Of a stretch of 64,000 bases of DNA, positions 1 through 12,082 are shown piece after piece. The notes beneath the pieces were generated by a model. That model searched no databases. It was not told where the DNA came from and was given only the letters and a program-made list of their open reading frames with translations. Each line of letters opens with the position of its first letter. The stretch's first letter is position 1. This DNA is from Lingula anatina (lineage: Eukaryota; Brachiopoda; Lingulata; Lingulida; Lingulidae), in contig NW_019775926.1 in the NCBI RefSeq assembly GCF_001039355.2, forward strand, positions 15,617 through 79,616. Direction: 5' to 3'. The position numbers and the translations under genes were made by a program.

Positions 1-315
1 TACCGTTTTGGTACATTATCCCGGTATAACACAGCATACAATGGTAATAAATATAACAACATCCACCTACCGTTTTGGTACATTATCCCGGTATAACACA
101 GCATACAATGGTAATAAAGATAACAACATCCACCTACCGTTTTGGTAAATAATCCCGGTATAACACAGCATACAATGGTAATAAAGATAACAACATCCAC
201 CTACCGTTTTGGTACATTATCCCGGTATAACACAGCATACAATAGTAATATATATAACAACATCCACCTACCGTTTTGGTAAATAATCCCGGTATAACAC
301 AGCATACAATGGTAG
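1..315. repeat. 67-bp tandem repeat, about 4.7 copies, running off the window edge
   Basis: Units start at 1, 68, 135, 202 and 269, with a few substitutions between them. The last partial unit merges into the end of the minus-strand coding exon that begins at 1652. On the minus strand each unit reads through the end of that exon (CMLCYTG), a GT-type splice donor context and some intron sequence. The array therefore looks like an expansion of an exon-intron junction. Confidence 0.95.
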
Positions 316-1652
316 TTCTTATACACCTGGATATTATGCTTTACACCTGTCTGTGTCACCGCTGTGTAAGAGAGACACGTGTCACGTAGAGACGACTGCA
401 CGTCAGAGGCACGCAGTCTGGACGCCACGTGCAGCGTATTGTTGACCAGTTCAAAATAACAGGGCTCCATGTCATCAGCGTTAACCGGGGGGAAACAGAA
501 CCTCGGCTTAGGGTGACTGCTCGGTTTTAACAACGCAAAGCAATCATACCGATGGAGAATCATATCTAGGATGCATTGCCACGACGTACAATTCAGGAAC
601 TCTTCCACGGGTGTCAGCATGCACTCCACCTGCACGTGCCACTGAACGCTGTCCCTGATCCCGTGACACAGCGCACAGAACTTGTTAGCGTACGTCACAC
701 CATTGGCGTCTGTGACGGGGAGGAAGGTCTCAAAGTCCGCCCTGGTGTTGTTGACACATTTCTGCTTGACGTTGCTGTTTCGCCAGGCGTCCGGGCATCG
801 AGCCAGCGTCCATACTGGGTACACGTGGTTAACGAAGGCCTTGGAAATTCTCGGAAAACTTGACAAACGACCAACTGTGGATAGAGCAATCTTCTGAATT
901 GGTGTGCATGTCATGAAACTAGCATTATTACGGCCAGCATGCTGTACAGTATGCTCTACCTGTGAAATGTCGCCACCCTTGTCCCGACTAGAGCTGTCCT
1001 TTGCCATATGACCGCTGCCATTCCCTGGTGACAGCCCCAGGGGTGGAGCAGCCAATACACTACTGTTCTGACTGCTGTCCTCTGACATATGACCACTGCC
1101 ATTCCCTGGTGACAGCCCCAGGGGTGGAGCGGCCAATACCCTACTGTTCTGACTACTGTCACAGTGCTGGGTCACGTCATAGCAGCAGTCGTCAAACAAA
1201 CAGCACAATGAGTCTGTGGAACAGTGGATAATGAAGCGGTACCAGGACGTCATGGATATCTTGCTGCCATATAACCACCGGTTAACAGGCGGGTTAGAGC
1301 CACCCATGGATGACCCGTGTTCTCCTCCGCCCAGAGAAGATCGGTCCTCTGCCTTCAACCGACTGCTGTCCACAACACCGTCATAGGGCAGGATACAGTA
1401 GCAGAGAAATACCATCGACATCTTCAGGTACGCGAACATTTTCACTGGAAAAGTGGTAGCCCTAGAGACTTTACGGCTCGAAGTACTGACACCTTGCTGC
1501 TGTAGTTCAGTTAAATACTGCACATTTCTCGTGAAAGGTTGCCCGACATCTTGCGATAACTGCGGGGGTTCGTCTCGGCGTGCGTCACACAACAGTTGCA
1601 GGGATTCTGGTGAAGTTGTTTTGATCAGAAGCCATATTATAATGAGCAGCAT
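272..1652 (-). CDS. Cysteine-rich secreted or receptor ectodomain exon (methuselah-like GPCR N-terminus type)
   Basis: The frame opens at ATG 1652-1650 with a hydrophobic signal-like start (MLLIIIWLL). A short cysteine cluster near residues 144-164 (LCCLFDDCCYD) resembles a somatomedin-B knot. Two later motifs of the form Y-x-N-x-x-C-x-x-C follow (YANKFCALCHG, YKNYHCMLCYTG). Several N-glycosylation sequons are present. This spacing is what I know from ectodomains of methuselah-like or adhesion-type receptors in marine invertebrates. A seven-helix part, if it exists, would lie below coordinate 1. The uninterrupted frame runs to 201, but a donor at 271-266 (GTAGGT) would end the exon at 272. 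The frame contains a 27-residue direct duplication. It could instead be a soluble protein; the family assignment is tentative. Confidence 0.5.
1000..1160 (-). repeat. Two in-frame copies of an 81-bp (27-codon) unit inside the exon
   Basis: Two adjacent copies encode nearly the same low-complexity linker (core APPLGLSPGNGSGHM), differing at only a few residues. Each copy carries one NGS glycosylation sequon, so the duplication lengthens a glycosylated linker between the cysteine cluster and the YxNxxCxxC modules. Confidence 0.85.
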
Positions 1653-1849
1653 CGTGTCAATTCAGAAGTTAAATTATGAAATAATGATGATAAAAAACAA
1701 AACGCCAGTAAACAGTTCTAAAATAAAGCCCCATCTTGAAAAAAGGTATTTAAGTGGAGCGATTAAGTGTCACTCCGGGATAAAGCGGGATATTAATATT
1801 AAGAAACGGAATAAAACATCTTCATTTGTAACAAAACAAAACAAAACAA

Positions 1850-1928
<79 letters not shown>

Positions 1929-2124
1929 TAGAGCATAGAAAATCTGAGTTGTAAACCTTAAAATTTAGTTAAAATAAAGATTGCATTCCAATACAAAGTC
2001 TTATTGGTTTACAACGCTCCTAAAGGTGGCTACCGGTTCTTTCCATCGGCACAACAAACATCCAGCAATCTTTGACTCACGGTTGCTTTATGCCAATTTA
2101 GTATACAACTAAACAGGGAAGCCG
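1653..2124. other. Upstream flank with (TA)n microsatellite at 1853-1925
   Basis: This is the 5' flank of the minus-strand exon. It is AT-rich, with a short AACAA run followed by about 36 TA units. I see no gene. Confidence 0.8.
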
Positions 2125-2392
2125 AGAGTTACGATTATGTTCCGTGAGATTGTTCGTAAGGGGTCATCCATTAGAGGCAGAGAGTTACGATTGGGTTATG
2201 TTCCGTTAGATAGTTCGTAAGGGGTCATCCATTAGAGGCAGAGAGTTACGAATAAGTTTCATCCGTAAGAGGCAGAGAATTACGATTGGGTTATGTTCCA
2301 TGAGATAGTTCGTAAGGGGTCATCCATTAGAGGCAGAGAGTTACGATTGGGTTATGTTCCGTGAGATTGTTCGTAAGGGCTCATCCATTTTA
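2125..2392. repeat. Tandem repeat, about 62-bp unit, 4-5 copies, one truncated
   Basis: The phrase GGGTTATGTTCCGT followed by TTCGTAAGGGGTCATCC and AGAGGCAGAGAGTTACGA recurs. One copy near 2248-2280 is shortened. I see no coding potential. Confidence 0.9.
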
Positions 2393-2799
2393 TCATCGTT
2401 TTCAGAAGTTTGCAAATAGTTTGCTGGGGGAAGGGGGATGCCCACCGTGCACTTTTGCACAACTTGCATGATGCAACTTGTTCTCAAATGTCATCTTTTT
2501 TTTACTTTTTACCTTTTTCTCTATGAAGGGGGGGGGGGCTGGAAAAAGACTATTGTTTTTAGACTTGTGAAAATGGTGATAAAAATGGATGACTTTTTTA
2601 AGACCAAAATTCGGTGGTTTAGTGGGTCATACAGTATGTACATGTACTAGTGCCTACTAGTGCCTAGTAGTGGTCCAAAACAAGTAAGTTCAAAGTGGTG
2701 CATTGTAGAATATTTCCCCTGAGTTACGCTATGATGAAGCTCTGAACCTGGAAAATATTAGAACTTTAGAGAAACGAATCTTTCTTTTACCAAATAACT

Positions 2800-3114
2800 G
2801 AACCCTCTGACGAACTGAATCACATTTTAATTGAGCAATCCTGGAATCGTCTTTTAAGATCAAACAATATATATAGATATAATGATATAATGTGCCAAAA
2901 TTTAAGACCGGAGGATTTCGATGCTCCTTTATTCCATATGCACTTCTAAATTTCCAATAGTAAGATATATTATTTTATCCCTTGTAGAGCAGTTTTGAGG
3001 TCAAGAAGCAGTCTTTTAATTAAGTTTCATACAAATATTAATAATTTTATTACCATTACAATGCTCTTATCATTTTATGTACAACTTCAACCCACTGGGT
3101 TACAGTCTCAATAA

Positions 3115-3152
<38 letters not shown>
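2800..3152 (+). mobile_element. Possible 3' end of a LINE with (TTA)n tail
   Basis: A short decayed coding-like stretch is followed by a simple (TTA)n run at 3115-3152, the kind of tail left by some CR1/L2-type LINEs. No diagnostic reverse transcriptase motif is visible, so this is only a suggestion. Confidence 0.25.
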
Positions 3153-3155
<3 letters not shown>

Positions 3156-5640
3156 GAAATGATTAAGAATTTAATAATTACTTATTAAGAAATAACACAG
3201 AAATGACATTTGAATAAAAGGTTTGATTTTTTTATAATGCTCTTCAGCAACAGGCCGCCATCCTGCAATTCCTGATAAACGTTGGCTTCATTTGGTATAT
3301 AACAAAAGGTTCCAGAGGTACGACTAACTTCTGTCCCAACAGACTGTTCTTAAGTCGACTTGTTCGTAAGTCTTGGTGGGTCTTAGTCTACGACAAGGCA
3401 GTAGCCTACTAAGGTATCGGTAGTCAGATCTGTGAACAACAACACCACGAGCTTTGAGTCTTATGTAAAACTGTTACGTGAAAACCATTGACTGAGATGC
3501 CATACAAAGATGACTGGGAACTCTAGGCCTTCATAGTGCGGAGTTCGTTGGGTTTCACATCACATAATTCCCGTCAGACAGATTACTGCAGACTACGACC
3601 TACGCCTGCTTTGAATCAGTAAATTATCTTGTAGTACTTGTTTGAAGCTAAAGATGAATTAAATACATCGCAAAACTAATTTCGTTTGCGTGGATCTCAT
3701 TGTATTTGTAGAAACTTTCAAGTTCATGTTTATGGCCTCCTGTTTTCAGCGAGATATTGTAATGCTATATTATCATCATATATATCAAATGTATCAGGGG
3801 TATGTGGAGAGTTTGAAGGTAAAGTTACAACGGACTGACCTTTAATTTTTGGCCGGCAAGGGTCCACTCTAAATCAAAATTAGATCGACACTCTGTGCTA
3901 TGGTATTTTAAGATTAATTTGGTCAACTTATCAAGGGGGTCAAGGGAGACATTTTTCAGAAAAGCCCCCCCCCCCCAACTTTGAAGCTGTGATCACATAC
4001 ATGCACTCTCATATGACCAAATAAATATATGCGCAGAATAATTAACAAAACTCCTCGTTGAAAATGAAAAACATTTAAATACATAAATGAATATATTTAG
4101 TTCCTGATTAACGATACATGAAATTTAGCAAACACTTCAAAGTTAGGAGAGGCGGATATTTTCGCCGCAACTCACACATGACAAGTAGGCCGCTCTCTAC
4201 CATGACAAGTAGGCCGCTCTCTACCATGACAAGTAGGCCGCTCTCTAGCTGACCGTTTGTTGGCCGTTATCAAATCTTTGCACTGCATAAAAACATAGAC
4301 AAAGATTAATTTCGTTTATGCTAACTCAGTCATTTCATTGATTGAAATAGAAATTGTAATTTACTCAGCTGAATATCTGGGTCCAGTTTTTTAAAGGACA
4401 TTATCCTCATCCTAACAGGTGGTCAAATTCTCTTAACGCCGGTGTAGAAAATAGCGTTTAAAATTGCATGGTATAAAGGGAAGTTAAATAGCTGGTTTGA
4501 GAAACGCCATTTTAACACTTAAACCCTTGGCTGGACAGCTTTTCCTGTTTGTATTTAGAAATGAAGTTTTTCTAAAATGGTGTTGTATTAGGCTACTACA
4601 TGTACGTGTGTATATACAAACATTAGACATAAAAAAGACTGTTCGTCTTTTTAACTGTCTGCACAAGGTCTTTGGAATGGAAGGAGGGGGGGGGGGGGGG
4701 AGAGAGGGAGGGGGGGGGGAAGCAAAGAGACCAAAGATCATCTGTTGTATTTCTTACGTGTACTGATTATACCAGAGATTTTCCAGTCCCAAAAATGTAG
4801 GGGAAATAAAAAATTGTTCTCCTTCATTGTTTTCTTACATCAGTCAATTCTTGGTGTGAGATCAGCATACAAAAGATTTTCCAAATCTTAAAATTGCGTG
4901 GTATAAAGGGCAGCCTACAATCAGCATAAAAAATTCCAAATATGAAATTAAATTTCCTTATCAGTTGCTGCTTAAATATCAGCATGGATCTGAATATAAA
5001 ATTCTTTTGGAAAATATTTCTTCTGAAATTCCTCTCTTTTTAATCTTACAAACCAGTCTCTTTGAGGATTCTTTGCAAGTCTAAGAAGATTTCCGATATT
5101 TGCCTTTTTCTCCGATGATTAAGAAAATTCTACAATTTACCAGTTTGGTCCTCTTTGGAAAATGTAAATTTAACCAATCGTTTAGGCGATTTTTTGACTG
5201 TTGCCCTTGGCGTGTGGTTCGGGCCTGCTAAAGGGCCCCGAAAAATTATTGGTGTTTTGGAGGGGAAACGGTGCCCTTTGGTAGGTACGGCTTAGACGTA
5301 TGATTCAGCTAGTCAAAATTCCAATTTCAAGAGGGGGGTATTGGTATGGTATATTTTTCAGAAACCGAAAGAGGGGTCAGGGGGCCCCTCTAAATCCGCC
5401 ACTGGATAATAAACGCTGGATTTTCAAGAACGCCTTGCAGTGCAGTCCTGGATGTTACTTGGGCTTGTCTTGTGGTCTTCTTGATGCGGCACCCCCTGTC
5501 GGCCGTAATGCAGCGCGTTGACAGACGAATGTTTGTGAAAGGTTGGTGCGAGTTTATAAATGAATCATGACTTGATTTGCAGCAATTAGTAACTAGTTTC
5601 ACATGAAAAGGATTCTATAGAGTGCTGCAGTAAAGAAATT
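3153..5640. other. Geneless AT-rich stretch with homopolymer tracts
   Basis: I see no gene. It contains poly-C at about 3965-3977, poly-G blocks at about 4684-4720, and a 24-bp unit repeated three times at 4177-4248. Near 5385-5406 there is a fragment reading as a CAGTGGCGGAT-type transposon end on the minus strand. Confidence 0.6.
4177..4248. repeat. 24-bp tandem repeat, three copies
   Basis: Three adjacent copies of a unit beginning CATGACAAGTAGGCCGCTCT; the third differs at its last base. Confidence 0.95.
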
Positions 5641-6160
5641 ACTTGTGTTCTGGTGTGTCTTTTGAAAAATTAAAGTTAATTATAAAAAATATCACGTTGT
5701 TTAACGCTTGTTATTTGTCACTTTTGCATGCCCCCCCCCCCAACACTTTATTGGCTTTAAATTATTTTGGTAATTTATTTAATAATTCTTCAATGTTTTA
5801 CAAGAAACTTTATAAGAAATTTGAGGTCATCACGGGTAAAAGTATGATGTAATTTCATTGGTCAAAGAGCTTACAAAAATATGGAGAATTGCATCGACTT
5901 TTTGTTAAGTTTGTCCTATTATATCAAAGTGCACAGGGATTTCATTTCACCCAGACATGAGCTTTTCCATGGAAAAGCAGAATTCCGCATTTTTAATTCA
6001 ATTCAGAGGGTTTCTGAGATTCGTCAAGGTTAGGTGTTGGTTCCCACAATACAATAAATCTTTTTCTACTCTCTTTGTTTTGTCAAATGATTAAAAAAAG
6101 TTTATGGAATTTTATGTCATAGTTTTTTAAATTTATTTTATGCTCTTATTTATTTTCTAG

Positions 6161-8248
6161 ATGGAGAAAAATCAAAAGGATAATCTTTTTTCTAATGAAG
6201 GATTATTGGTAGATGAAAGAGGTGCAGATAAAGGACCAAGAAATGGAGTAGGTCAGGATTCATCTCAACCAGTAACAGAGGCCCTTCATTGTGACACAAC
6301 CTACAAAATTGACCAAAATCATGAAAATATTGCTGAGAATTCAGCCAGCTTTCTGGTTGGTGGTTGTGGTAATGTCAGGAATCATGAAAATTCAGCCAGC
6401 GTCCTGGTTGGAGGTCGTGGTGTTGTCAGGGATCATGAAAATTCAGCCAGCTTTCTGGTTGGTGGTCGTGGTAATGTCAGGGATCATGAAAATTCAGCCA
6501 GCTTTCTGGTTGGTGGTCGTGGTAATGTCAGGGATCATGAAAATTCAGTCAGCGTCCTGGTTGGTGGTCGTGGTGTTGTCAGGTCCCAGAGGTCCAGACT
6601 TCCAGGTGAGAGTTCTCTGCTTTAGGAGCAGTGACAGGATATAGTTGTTTGTCCTATGTTAGTGTTTTTAATACATGTGCTATTTTCCACTTGTGTGATA
6701 TGTAGTACAAATACTGAAATGTTGTAATTAAATGGGGTGCTTGTTGTTTTTTAGTGCGAAGGTATCAGTGTGTAGAACCATCTTATCCACTGCGCCAAGC
6801 AGATGACATGACAGGCAGACTGCGCCAGGCAGATGACATGACGGACAGACTGCGCCAGGCAGATGACATGACAGGCAGACTGCACCAGGCAGATCCCATC
6901 CAAGAGCTGACTGCAGTGGAGGCTGTTGAAAGCCGTAGTAGGGAACAGAAATATGTGAGGCGTGGGGCTGCTCAGATACTGCAGGCTCATACTACAAGGA
7001 AACCAAGAAACACAGCTCAAACCAAAGGTGAATAATTGAAGTACTTATCTCTTGCTTAAAGCTATTAAAGTCATTGACATGGCAGAAAAATTTTCACAAC
7101 CTATGATGGAATTACCTTCATCATTCGTTATTTTAACTGTAATACAAAAATATATGAAGTACTTCCTTTTTAATGCCATTGCTGTTGTTGAGATTTAATT
7201 GTGATTGTGCTTGGTTGTGATTGTGTTGATTTTGACTCAAATATTTGTCTGTCTGTCTGGTGCCATTGTTGATTTAACCCTTGGTGACTAATGATGCCAG
7301 TTTCAGCTTCCCATTTCTTGCTGAGTCCAGTAATATCTAATGTTAACTTGACCAAGACAAAGGAGCTCCAGAGAATCAATTCCTCCATGAGGACAGTAGA
7401 AAAGTAAGACCGTCCTTGTCAAAGGTCTATTTGAACTTGTAAATCACCCATACAGTATATCATATTATCCTGAACCTATGTGTTGCATTCATTAAAGTGT
7501 CTAGTATTCTTTTGTTCAAGACTAATTATATCCAGATGTCAAATAATTCCTTGAAGTAGATAAATTCCTCCCATCATAGCTGATAACTATAGCAGTCTTC
7601 AGTGCTCTGTTTGATGTGTATGATGAGGGTCACGGTGGAAGGGGGGGGAGGGGGGTGGGGGGAGGGGCAGTCATCTTAGTCCATGTTAAATGAAATCATC
7701 AAATCACAGTAAAGTTTATTTAGATCTCACTGATGATGTGCATTGAAAATCTTGAAAATCATGAATCACCGAGAATAATGACTTTGTATCACAAAGAATG
7801 TAGAATAAAAAGCTGCATTAACAGGTCACAGGAATAGGGTGCTTCATGAGTTATTCAGAATAAAACAAACCTTTCATGTTTAAATTATTGTTTTTCTTTT
7901 TATCAAGAGCTTATAAAATACAAGTTGATACATACAGAGTTAATGAAACTGTTCTCTCAAACCTTTCATGCATCTCACAAAATATACTGTGGGTTTCACA
8001 GGTAACAAAATCACCCCATGGTCCCCTCTATGATGTACACTATGTATATGGTAGCAATAATCTTTGTAGAAATGACCATCTAGGTTGACCATACATGATA
8101 TTGTTTTAGATTGGGTAGATCAGTGCCGCCCTCACCTGGTCAAGTGGACACAATGGACCAAGGTATCCAGGTGGACCTAGCTGACCTGTCCACTACAACA
8201 CCACTGTCCTCTACACCTGTGGACATGAAGTTCACATCTCAGAGAAAT
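6161..8248 (+). CDS. Unrecognised multi-exon protein with two coding minisatellites, copy 1 (partial)
   Basis: Exons 6161-6605, 6755-7027, 7301-7403 and 8110-8248 join in frame through AG/GT sites. The first starts exactly at ATG after an acceptor (TTTTCTAG), so the ATG may be the start after a 5' exon or just internal. Exon 1 has five 17-residue repeats (core NSASFLVGGRGNVRDHE). Exon 2 has three full 10-residue repeats (RQADDMTGRL) and then a charged segment. The last exons are Ser/Thr/Pro-rich (VPPSPGQVDTMDQG). There is no signal peptide or membrane segment. The last visible exon ends in phase 0 at a good donor (GTAAGT at 8249), so more exons are expected, but the block is cut by the N at 8562. 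I do not recognise the family. Confidence 0.6.
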
Positions 8249-8334
8249 GTAAGTTAGAATGCAGTGTGTTCTAAATCTCACTGAGTAGTTAAAATAGCTG
8301 AAATATTGGTAGCAGCCCAGTGTGTAGTTGTAGG

Positions 8335-8560
8335 ATCAGTTCATCTCTGAGGGGTTTCTCACAAAATTGCTTTCAGATTAAGCGGCTTAGATGTCTGGCA
8401 TGCCTACTGAAGCTGCTCAATGATAATTAATTACCCCCTAACAGCTTCAAAAACTGTGACAGACATCTAAACCACTTCAGTTGATTGCAATTTAGCGAGA
8501 ATCCCACTGGAGGTAGATCCATCCACAGTTAGTACAATGGAGTTTGGGAATCGTCCTATC
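8335..8560. mobile_element. MITE of the GATCGATC/CCCTGG foldback family, copy 1
   Basis: The two halves are imperfect inverted repeats. The left half contains CGGCTTAGATGTCTGGCATG and the right half CAGACATCTAAACCACTTC, around a centre of AATTACCCCCTAACAGC. Related copies lie at 11012-11230 (inside the duplicated block), 25165-25400 and 45230-45465. Confidence 0.75.
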
Positions 8561-8561
8561 A

Positions 8562-8562
8562 N
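8562..8562. other. Single-N assembly gap between the two duplicated blocks
   Basis: The sequence on its left is the end of copy 1; the sequence on its right restarts near the beginning of copy 2. Confidence 0.9.
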
Positions 8563-9064
8563 TTTTTGAAAAATTAAAAAATATCCCCTTTTTTAACGCT
8601 TTTTTTTTTTTCCTTTTTCATTGCCCCCCCCCCCCCCCACTAACACTTTATTGGCTTTAAATTATTTTGGTAATTTATTTAACAATTCTTCAATGTTTTA
8701 CAAGAAACTTTATAAGAAATTAAATATGAGGCCATCACGGGTAAAAGTATGATGTAATTTCATTGGTCAAAGAGCTTACAAAAATATGGAGAATTGCATC
8801 GACTTTTTGTTAAGTTTGTCCTATTATATCAAAGTGCACAGGGATTTCATTTCACCCAGACATGAGCTTTTCCATGGAAAAGCAGAATTCCGCATTTTTA
8901 ATTCAATTCTGAGGGTTTCTGAGATTCGTCAAGGTTAGGTATTGGTTCCCACAATACAATAAATCTTTTTCTACTGTCTTTGTTTTGTCAAATGATTAAA
9001 AAAAGTTTATGGAATTTTATGTCATAGTTTTTTAATTTATTTTATGCTCTTATTTATTTTCTAG

Positions 9065-10919
9065 ATGGAGAAAAATCCAAAGGATAATCTTTTTTCTAAT
9101 GAAGGATTATTGGTAGATGAAAGAGGTGCAGATAAAGGACCAAGAAATGGAGTAGGTCAGGATTCATCTCAACCAGTAACAGAGGCCCTTCATTGTGACA
9201 CAACCTACAAAATTGACCAAAATCATGAAAATATTGCTGAGAATTCAGCCAGCTTTCTGGTTGGTGGTCGTGGTGTTGTCAGGCCCCAGAGGTCAAGACT
9301 TCCAGGTGAGAGTTCTCTGCTTTTGGAGTAGTGACAGGATATAGTTGTTTGTCCTATTAAGGCTATTTTAGTGTTTTTAATACATGTGCTATTTTCCACT
9401 TGTGTGATATGTAGTACAAATACTGAAATGTTTTAATTAAATGGGGTGCTTGTTGTTTTTTAGTGCGAAGGTATCAGTATGTAGAACCGTCTTATCCACT
9501 GCGCCAGGCAAATGACATGACAGGCAGACTGCGCCAGGCAGATGACATGACAGGCAGACTGCGCCAGGCAGATGACATGACAGGCAGACTGCGCCAGGCA
9601 AATGACATGACAGGCAGACTGCGCCAGGCATATGACATGACAGGCAGACTATGCCAGGCAGATGACATGACAGGCAGACTGCGCCAGGCAGATGACATGA
9701 CAGGCAGACTACGCCAGGCAGATGACATGACGGGCAGACTGCGCCAGGCAGATCCCACTGAAGAGCTGACTGCAGTGGAGGCTGTTGAAAGCCGTAGTAG
9801 GGAACAGAAATATGTGAGGCATGGGGCTGCTCAGATGCAGGCTCATACTACAAGGAAACCAAGAAACACAGTTCAAACCAAAGGTGAATAACTGAAGTAC
9901 TTATCTCTTGCTTAAAGCTATTAAAATCATTGACATGGCAGAAAAATTTTCACAACCTATGATGGAATTACCTTCATCATTTGTTATTTTAACTGTAATA
10001 CAAAAATGTATGAAGTACTTCCTTTTTAATGCCATTGCTGTTGTTGAGATTTAATTGTGATTGTGCTTGGTTGTGATTGTGTTGATTTTGACTCAAATAT
10101 TTGTCTGTCTGTCTGTCTGGTGCCATTGTTGATTCAACCCTTGGTGACTAATGATGCCAGTTTCAGCTTCCCATTTCCTGCTGAGTCCAGTAATATCTAA
10201 TGTTAACTTGACCAAGACAAAGGAACTCCAGAGAATAAATTCCTCCATGAGGACAGTAAAAAAGTAAGACCATCCTTGTCAAAGGTCTATTTGAACTTGT
10301 AAATCACCCATACAGTATATCATATTATCCTGAACCTATGTGTTGCATTCAGTAAAGTGTCTAGTATTCTTTTGTTCAAGACTAATTATATCCAGATGTC
10401 AAATAATTCCTTGAAGTAGATAAATTCCTCCCATCATAGCTGAATAGCAGTCTTCAGTGCTCTGTTTGATGTAGAATAAAAAGCTGCATTAACAGGTCAC
10501 AGGAATAGGGTGCTTCATGAGTTATTCAGAATAAAACAAACCTTTCATTTTTAAATTATTGTTTTTCTTTTTATCAAGTGCTTATAAAATACAAGTTGAT
10601 ACATACAGAGTTAATGAAACTGTTCTCTCAAACCTTTCATGCATCTCACAAAATATACTGTGGCTTTCACAGGTAACAAAATCACCCCATGGTCCCCTCT
10701 ATGATGTACACTATGTATATGGTAGCAATAATCTTTGTAGAAATGACCATCTAGGTTGACCATACATGATATTGCTTTAGATTGGGTAGATCAGTGCCGC
10801 CCTCACCTGGTCAAGTGGACACAATGGACCAAGGTATCCAGGTGGACCTTGCTGACCTGTCCACTACAACACCACTGTCCTCTACACCTGTGGACATGAA
10901 GTTCACATCTCAGAGAAAT
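9065..10919 (+). CDS. Unrecognised multi-exon protein with coding minisatellites, copy 2 (partial)
   Basis: Exons 9065-9305, 9464-9883, 10161-10263 and 10781-10919 match those of copy 1 with the same phases. Exon 1 is 204 bp shorter, exactly four 51-bp repeats, leaving one. Exon 2 has eight full 10-residue repeats instead of three and lacks one codon elsewhere (AAQMQ against AAQILQ). The frame is preserved in both exons. In exon 4 the codon CTA of copy 1 is TTG here, a silent Leu change. That the frame survives all length changes supports a real protein-coding gene. Function unknown. Confidence 0.6.
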
Positions 10920-11011
10920 GTAAGTTAGAATGCAGTGTGTTCTAAATCTCACTGAGAAGTTAAAATAGCTGAAATATTGGTAGCAGCCCAGTGTGTAGTT
11001 GTAGGATCAGT

Positions 11012-11230
11012 CCATCTCTGAGGGGTTTCTCACAAAATTGCTTTCAGATTAAGCGGCTTAGATGTCTGGCACGCCTACTGAAGCTGCTCAATGATAATTA
11101 ATTACCCCCTAACAGCTTCAAAAACTGTGACAGACATCTAAACCACTTCAGTTGATTGCAATTTAGCGAGAATCCCACTGGAGGTAGATCGATCCACAGT
11201 TAGTACAATGGAGTTTGGGAATCGTCCCAT
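11012..11230. mobile_element. MITE of the GATCGATC foldback family, copy 2
   Basis: Same element as at 8335-8560, carried in the second duplicated block, with a few substitutions. Confidence 0.75.
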
Positions 11231-11233
11231 GAN

Positions 11234-12082
11234 TTCCCCTCTCCGTGCCTCCACCATGACCTCCTCCTCTGTGTCCATGGGGTGTAGAGGGTCAGGAATA
11301 CGGCCAGTCACCTGGACATCTATACTGACCAGTTTGTGACGGACTCTCATCTTCCACAGCAGCCATCCATTCAGTATAGGCAGTCCAATGTAGGGGATCC
11401 CCCCATACAGCACCAGAACTATATATCTATACACAGAGTAGTACTGACGGTCTGCTGCAGACAATACACTGTCTGTGCTGTGGAACAGGTTCCAACAGAT
11501 ACTACCACTGCCATTTTGATGCTCTAGAAATATGTGTGTAGTTAACACTGGAATGTTCAGGAAGAAAAAGAACAGTGCCAGGGATAGGATTGCTATTGCG
11601 GTTCTCTTCACAGAGAAATAGACAACATGTGCATCAGAATAGTCAGCTTTGAGAAGTCTCTCTGTACTTAGCAGGATGAGAAGAGACGAGGTGAGCTCAG
11701 GACCAAAATATTCCGCTGAGATTGTCACAAATTTACAGACACCCTCATTGGCTGTCATGGAAGGAATGTCAAGGTCATAGTTAGTCCAGTAGAAAAATCC
11801 ACAAATTAGAACTAAGATATCTCCTAAGGCAACGCCCTTCAGTATCATGCAGCTAGGGGCCCAATGTAAAGGTTTTCGTGAGAAAACAGCAAGTGCCAGG
11901 ATGTTGCAGCAAATACCAACAACTGAAATGAGAGGGCGGCCAATGATGCGTAGAGTGTAGGCAGCACTTTCCAGTGAGTTGTTGTAAGAATGGCCCAGAT
12001 TTCTGTCTTCTATGGTCTGGGCCGTATATTCCAATGTGTTGTTGTAAGAGTGGTCTAGATTTGTGATATCTAAGCCATCCAT
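11234..12082 (-). CDS. Rhodopsin-like GPCR, truncated by an assembly gap after TM5
   Basis: ATG at 12082. The N-terminus has NNT/NNS-type sequons. TM1 (GICCNILALAVF), TM2 (ALGDILVLICGFFYW), TM3 with the extracellular Cys and SAEYFGPELTSSLLILL, TM4 and TM5 (YGGIPYIGLPILNGWLLW) are readable. The DRY position reads STERLLKA, keeping only E-R. The frame runs into the N at 11233, so intracellular loop 3 is cut and TM6-TM7 are missing. It is clearly a paralogue of the gene at 13612-14769 (shared FGPEL, IPVLT and GLP.LNGWL). The intact coding part is a single exon. It resembles lineage-expanded FMRFamide/peptide-type orphan receptors of invertebrates; the ligand cannot be inferred. Confidence 0.85.

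Larger units (their letters stand above)
5640..8561. repeat. Large duplicated block, copy 1 (ends at N 8562)
   Basis: This block is near-identical to 8563-11232. It contains the same exons, introns and terminal MITE. Differences are scattered substitutions, coding minisatellite copy number, and about 170 bp near 7610-7790 missing from copy 2. Both copies stop at the same point, immediately before a single N. Confidence 0.9.
8563..11232. repeat. Large duplicated block, copy 2 (ends at N 11233)
   Basis: Second version of 5640-8561, with the same gene order and the same terminal MITE. See the copy 1 entry for the differences. Confidence 0.9.

Noticed and set aside
1453-1938. A plus-strand frame ending in a Tyr-Ile repeat
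   Set aside because: It is translation of the antisense of a real exon followed by the (TA)n microsatellite.
7908-8001. Possible extra exon between 7301-7403 and 8110-8248 (AYKIQVDTYRVNETV)
   Set aside because: It has AG/GT borders and joins the previous exon in frame, but its end phase puts the next exon out of frame with a stop, whereas joining 7403 directly to 8110 keeps the frame open in both copies. A rare cassette exon remains possible.
9437-9758. Minus-strand repeat ORFs opposite the 10-residue coding repeat
   Set aside because: Both are antisense shadows of the plus-strand exon at 9464-9883; the plus frame is supported by splice sites and by conserved phase in the two copies.
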